A DNA stretch of 14,087 nucleotides from JAPLLS01 sp041309145 (lineage in GTDB: Bacteria > Omnitrophota > Gorgyraeia > Gygaellales > Profunditerraquicolaceae). The stretch's first letter is position 1. Every line of letters begins with the position of its first letter. The notes beneath the pieces were generated by a model. The model was not told where the DNA came from. It saw nothing but the letters and a program-made list of their open reading frames with translations, and made no database searches. Position numbers and translations under genes: made by a program. Of this stretch, positions 12,548-14,087 are shown piece by piece. The stretch covers positions 1-14,087 of the forward strand of contig JBFZAG010000062.1 in assembly GCA_041309145.1 (NCBI GenBank), in the 5' to 3' direction.

Positions 12548-13315
12548 ATGAAAAAGTCAGTGCTGTGGGCAGGGTTGTTGGTCTTGGGAGGGTTGTTTAG
12601 TCCGGCTTTCGCGGGATCAGAAGGGCTGTTTTCGGATCCGGGAATAACCGCGAGCGCGGATACGGCTTTTTACAGCGAATATGTCTGGAGGTGGATGCTT
12701 TTGGACGGGGACCCGGTGGTTCAGCCGGGATTTTATCTGTCCGGGCCGGACTCCAAATACGGAAAGCTCACGGCTAAGTTCTGGTCCAGCCATGACCTTT
12801 CCAACTCGGACCCCAGGACCACTTCCGAGGAATATGATTATATCCTGGACTATACTTATAATTTAAACGACGCCAGCCTTTCTTTCGGCTATACCTACTA
12901 CGATTATCCGGCCGCTGATCTTTTTAGCAAGGAATTCTACACCGGGATCGCTTTTCCCAAGTTATTTCTAAGTCCTTCCTTATTCTACTATCGCGATTAC
13001 GGCGCTCCGGAAGACGGCGGAGGATTGGGTTCGTACACAGTGGTCAATCTCGCTAAGAGCCTGCCATTTCAAATAAAAGGGACTCCGGCCAGCTTGGAAT
13101 TCGCCGGCCATTACGGGTACAACTACGAATTGTTCATCAGCGGAAAAGGCGGGGATATCGGTTTAAGCGCGGGGTTAAAGATGCAATTAACCAAGAATCT
13201 GACTTGTACGCCTAATATTAATTATTCTTTACCGTTGGGAGATCTGGAGAAAACCAGCGACGGCAATCAAAAAGCCAGAGTTTATACGGGAGCGGTATTC
13301 AATTACAGCTTCTAA
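12548..13315 (+). CDS. Outer-membrane beta-barrel protein, TIGR02001-like (Gcw_chp)
   Basis: A 255-aa protein with a signal peptide (cleavage after A22 in SPAFAG). The mature chain alternates polar and aromatic residues in many short strands (FYSEYVWRW, LSFGYTYYDY, LFLSPSLFYYRDYG, LEFAGHYGYNY, LSAGLKMQL) and ends in YTGAVFNYSF, the aromatic C-terminus expected for barrel insertion. The TFxSEYVWRG-like start and position next to PII and amt genes match the TIGR02001 family of presumed porins often found in nitrogen-regulated clusters. AAGGAG (12536-12541) precedes the ATG by six bases. Transport of ammonium or a nitrogen compound across the outer membrane is an inference from context. Confidence 0.8.
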   Translation: MKKSVLWAGLLVLGGLFSPAFAGSEGLFSDPGITASADTAFYSEYVWRWMLLDGDPVVQPGFYLSGPDSKYGKLTAKFWSSHDLSNSDPRTTSEEYDYILDYTYNLNDASLSFGYTYYDYPAADLFSKEFYTGIAFPKLFLSPSLFYYRDYGAPEDGGGLGSYTVVNLAKSLPFQIKGTPASLEFAGHYGYNYELFISGKGGDIGLSAGLKMQLTKNLTCTPNINYSLPLGDLEKTSDGNQKARVYTGAVFNYSF

Positions 13316-13331
13316 AGAGCGGAGGTGGATC

Positions 13332-13670
13332 ATGAAAAAGATCGAAGCCTATATCCGTCCGGAGAAAGTGGGGGCGGCGCGCAAGGCGCTGGAGGGAGTA
13401 AGCCTTTCGGGGTTGACCCTTTACCAGGTAGACGGACACGGCAATCAGCGCGGCAAAGTCCAGAAGTTCAACGGAGAGGAATTTAAGGTGGGTATATTGC
13501 CCAAGGCAAAACTTGAGATCATTGCCCGGGATGAAGAAGTAAAGGCTATTGCCGAAGCGATCATCGCTGCGGCTAAGACCGGCGAGTTCGGCGACGGAAA
13601 GATAATTATCACTCCGGTTGAAGAAGTGATCCGGATCAGGACCGGGGAAATCGGCGAAAAAGCGTTATAA
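13332..13670 (+). CDS. glnK: PII nitrogen-regulatory protein (GlnK/GlnB) with non-modifiable T-loop
   Basis: A trimeric signal protein that senses ATP/ADP and 2-oxoglutarate and usually controls the adjacent Amt channel. The 112-aa chain aligns colinearly with E. coli GlnB: KKIEAYIRPEKV at the start, Gln39 in GNQRG, the B-loop GEFGDGKI, and the C-terminal VIRIRTGE. In the T-loop the uridylylated Tyr51 is Phe51 (GEEFKV) and Tyr46 is Phe46, so GlnD-type uridylylation at the usual site is excluded. GGAGGT (13321-13326) precedes the ATG by five bases. It lies 16 bases after the outer-membrane protein gene and 14 before amt; that linkage is why I use glnK. Confidence 0.93.
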   Translation: MKKIEAYIRPEKVGAARKALEGVSLSGLTLYQVDGHGNQRGKVQKFNGEEFKVGILPKAKLEIIARDEEVKAIAEAIIAAAKTGEFGDGKIIITPVEEVIRIRTGEIGEKAL

Positions 13671-13684
13671 CGGGGAGGTGTAAA

Positions 13685-14087
13685 ATGAACACAGGAGATA
13701 CTGCGTGGGTGTTAATGAGCTCAGCTCTGGTTTTGCTGATGACCCCGGGGCTGGCGTTTTTCTACGGAGGGATGGTCAGGAAGAAAAACATCCTGAGCAT
13801 CCTGATGCAGTGTTTTATCATCATGTGCCTGGTAAGCGTGTGGTGGGTGATGGCCGGTTATAGTTTATCGTTCGCTCCCGGGAAAGGTTTCTGGGGCGGG
13901 TTAGCCTGGGCCGGGTTGAACGGCGTGGGGCTTGAGCCTTACGCGGATTACGCCGGGACCATCCCGCATCAGGCTTTCATGATCTTTCAGGCTATGTTCG
14001 CGATCATCACTCCGGCTTTGATCATCGGAGCTTTCGCGGAAAGAATGAAATTTTCGGCTTTTTTAAGCATCATTCTTTTATGGGTGA
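13685..14087 (+). CDS. amt: Ammonium transporter Amt (5' part, cut by window end)
   Basis: Inner-membrane channel for ammonium, the usual partner of GlnK. The visible 134 codons have no stop and cover the first transmembrane helices: AWVLMSSALVLLMTPGLAFF, then YGGMVRKKNILSILMQC, a hallmark of the family, a second helix around IIMCLVSVWWVMAGYSL, and MIFQAMFAIITPALIIGAFAER with the conserved FQ and ITPALI segments. No cleavable signal peptide is apparent. GGGGAGG (13672-13678) precedes the ATG by six bases. The rest of the gene lies beyond the window. Confidence 0.95.
   Translation, partial: MNTGDTAWVLMSSALVLLMTPGLAFFYGGMVRKKNILSILMQCFIIMCLVSVWWVMAGYSLSFAPGKGFWGGLAWAGLNGVGLEPYADYAGTIPHQAFMIFQAMFAIITPALIIGAFAERMKFSAFLSIILLWV

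Noticed and set aside
1..14087. CRISPR arrays, tRNA or rRNA genes, and sigma-54 promoters
   Set aside because: No regularly spaced direct repeats, no tRNA or rRNA signature and no TGGC-N-TTGC box before the nitrogen genes were seen by eye.

Overview
The window reads as a chromosomal segment of an anaerobic, hydrogen-metabolising diderm bacterium. The signs are an [FeFe]-hydrogenase catalytic subunit of the multi-cluster (HydABC-like) type, the complete H-cluster maturation set (HydE, HydF, HydG), and a predicted outer-membrane beta-barrel protein. The style would fit an uncultured fermentative lineage such as Omnitrophota, but that placement is only an inference. All recognised genes are on the + strand.

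Layout. (1) 52-2763: hydA, then a membrane-anchored DsbA-like protein with a monothiol (CPFS) active site. (2) 2764-3099: a 336-base non-coding stretch holding a perfect 19-bp palindrome, a near-consensus sigma-70 promoter, an approximately 92-nt leader RNA whose 10-bp closing helix competes with an intrinsic terminator, and a further strongly structured GC-rich stretch. (3) 3100-8781: the maturation operon, made of a TM1266-type regulator, hydG, an aspartase-like aspA, hydF and hydE. A 131-bp element with perfect 21-bp terminal inverted repeats sits between aspA and hydF. (4) 8845-11487: a small tautomerase, thiM, mnmA and a secreted protein of unknown function. (5) 11488-12547: a repeat-rich region around a small sigma-70-family gene. 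Leaders with mutually exclusive hairpins and intrinsic terminators lie before the sigma gene and before the next gene. (6) 12548-14087: an outer-membrane protein, a PII protein with Phe at both T-loop tyrosine positions, and the 5' part of an ammonium transporter gene.

How the parts fit. HydE and HydG make components of the 2Fe subcluster, HydF is the scaffold and GTPase, and HydA receives the finished cluster. Aspartase inside this operon could supply ammonium, which is known to feed the azadithiolate bridge nitrogen. The PII/Amt/outer-membrane cassette is a separate nitrogen-uptake unit. The most interesting non-coding feature is the repeated use of promoter-proximal leader RNAs with competing terminator and antiterminator folds, at 2827-2919, 11648-11772 and 12472-12522. 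None matches a riboswitch class I can name. HydG also lacks one of the three C-terminal cysteines that normally bind its auxiliary iron-sulfur cluster.
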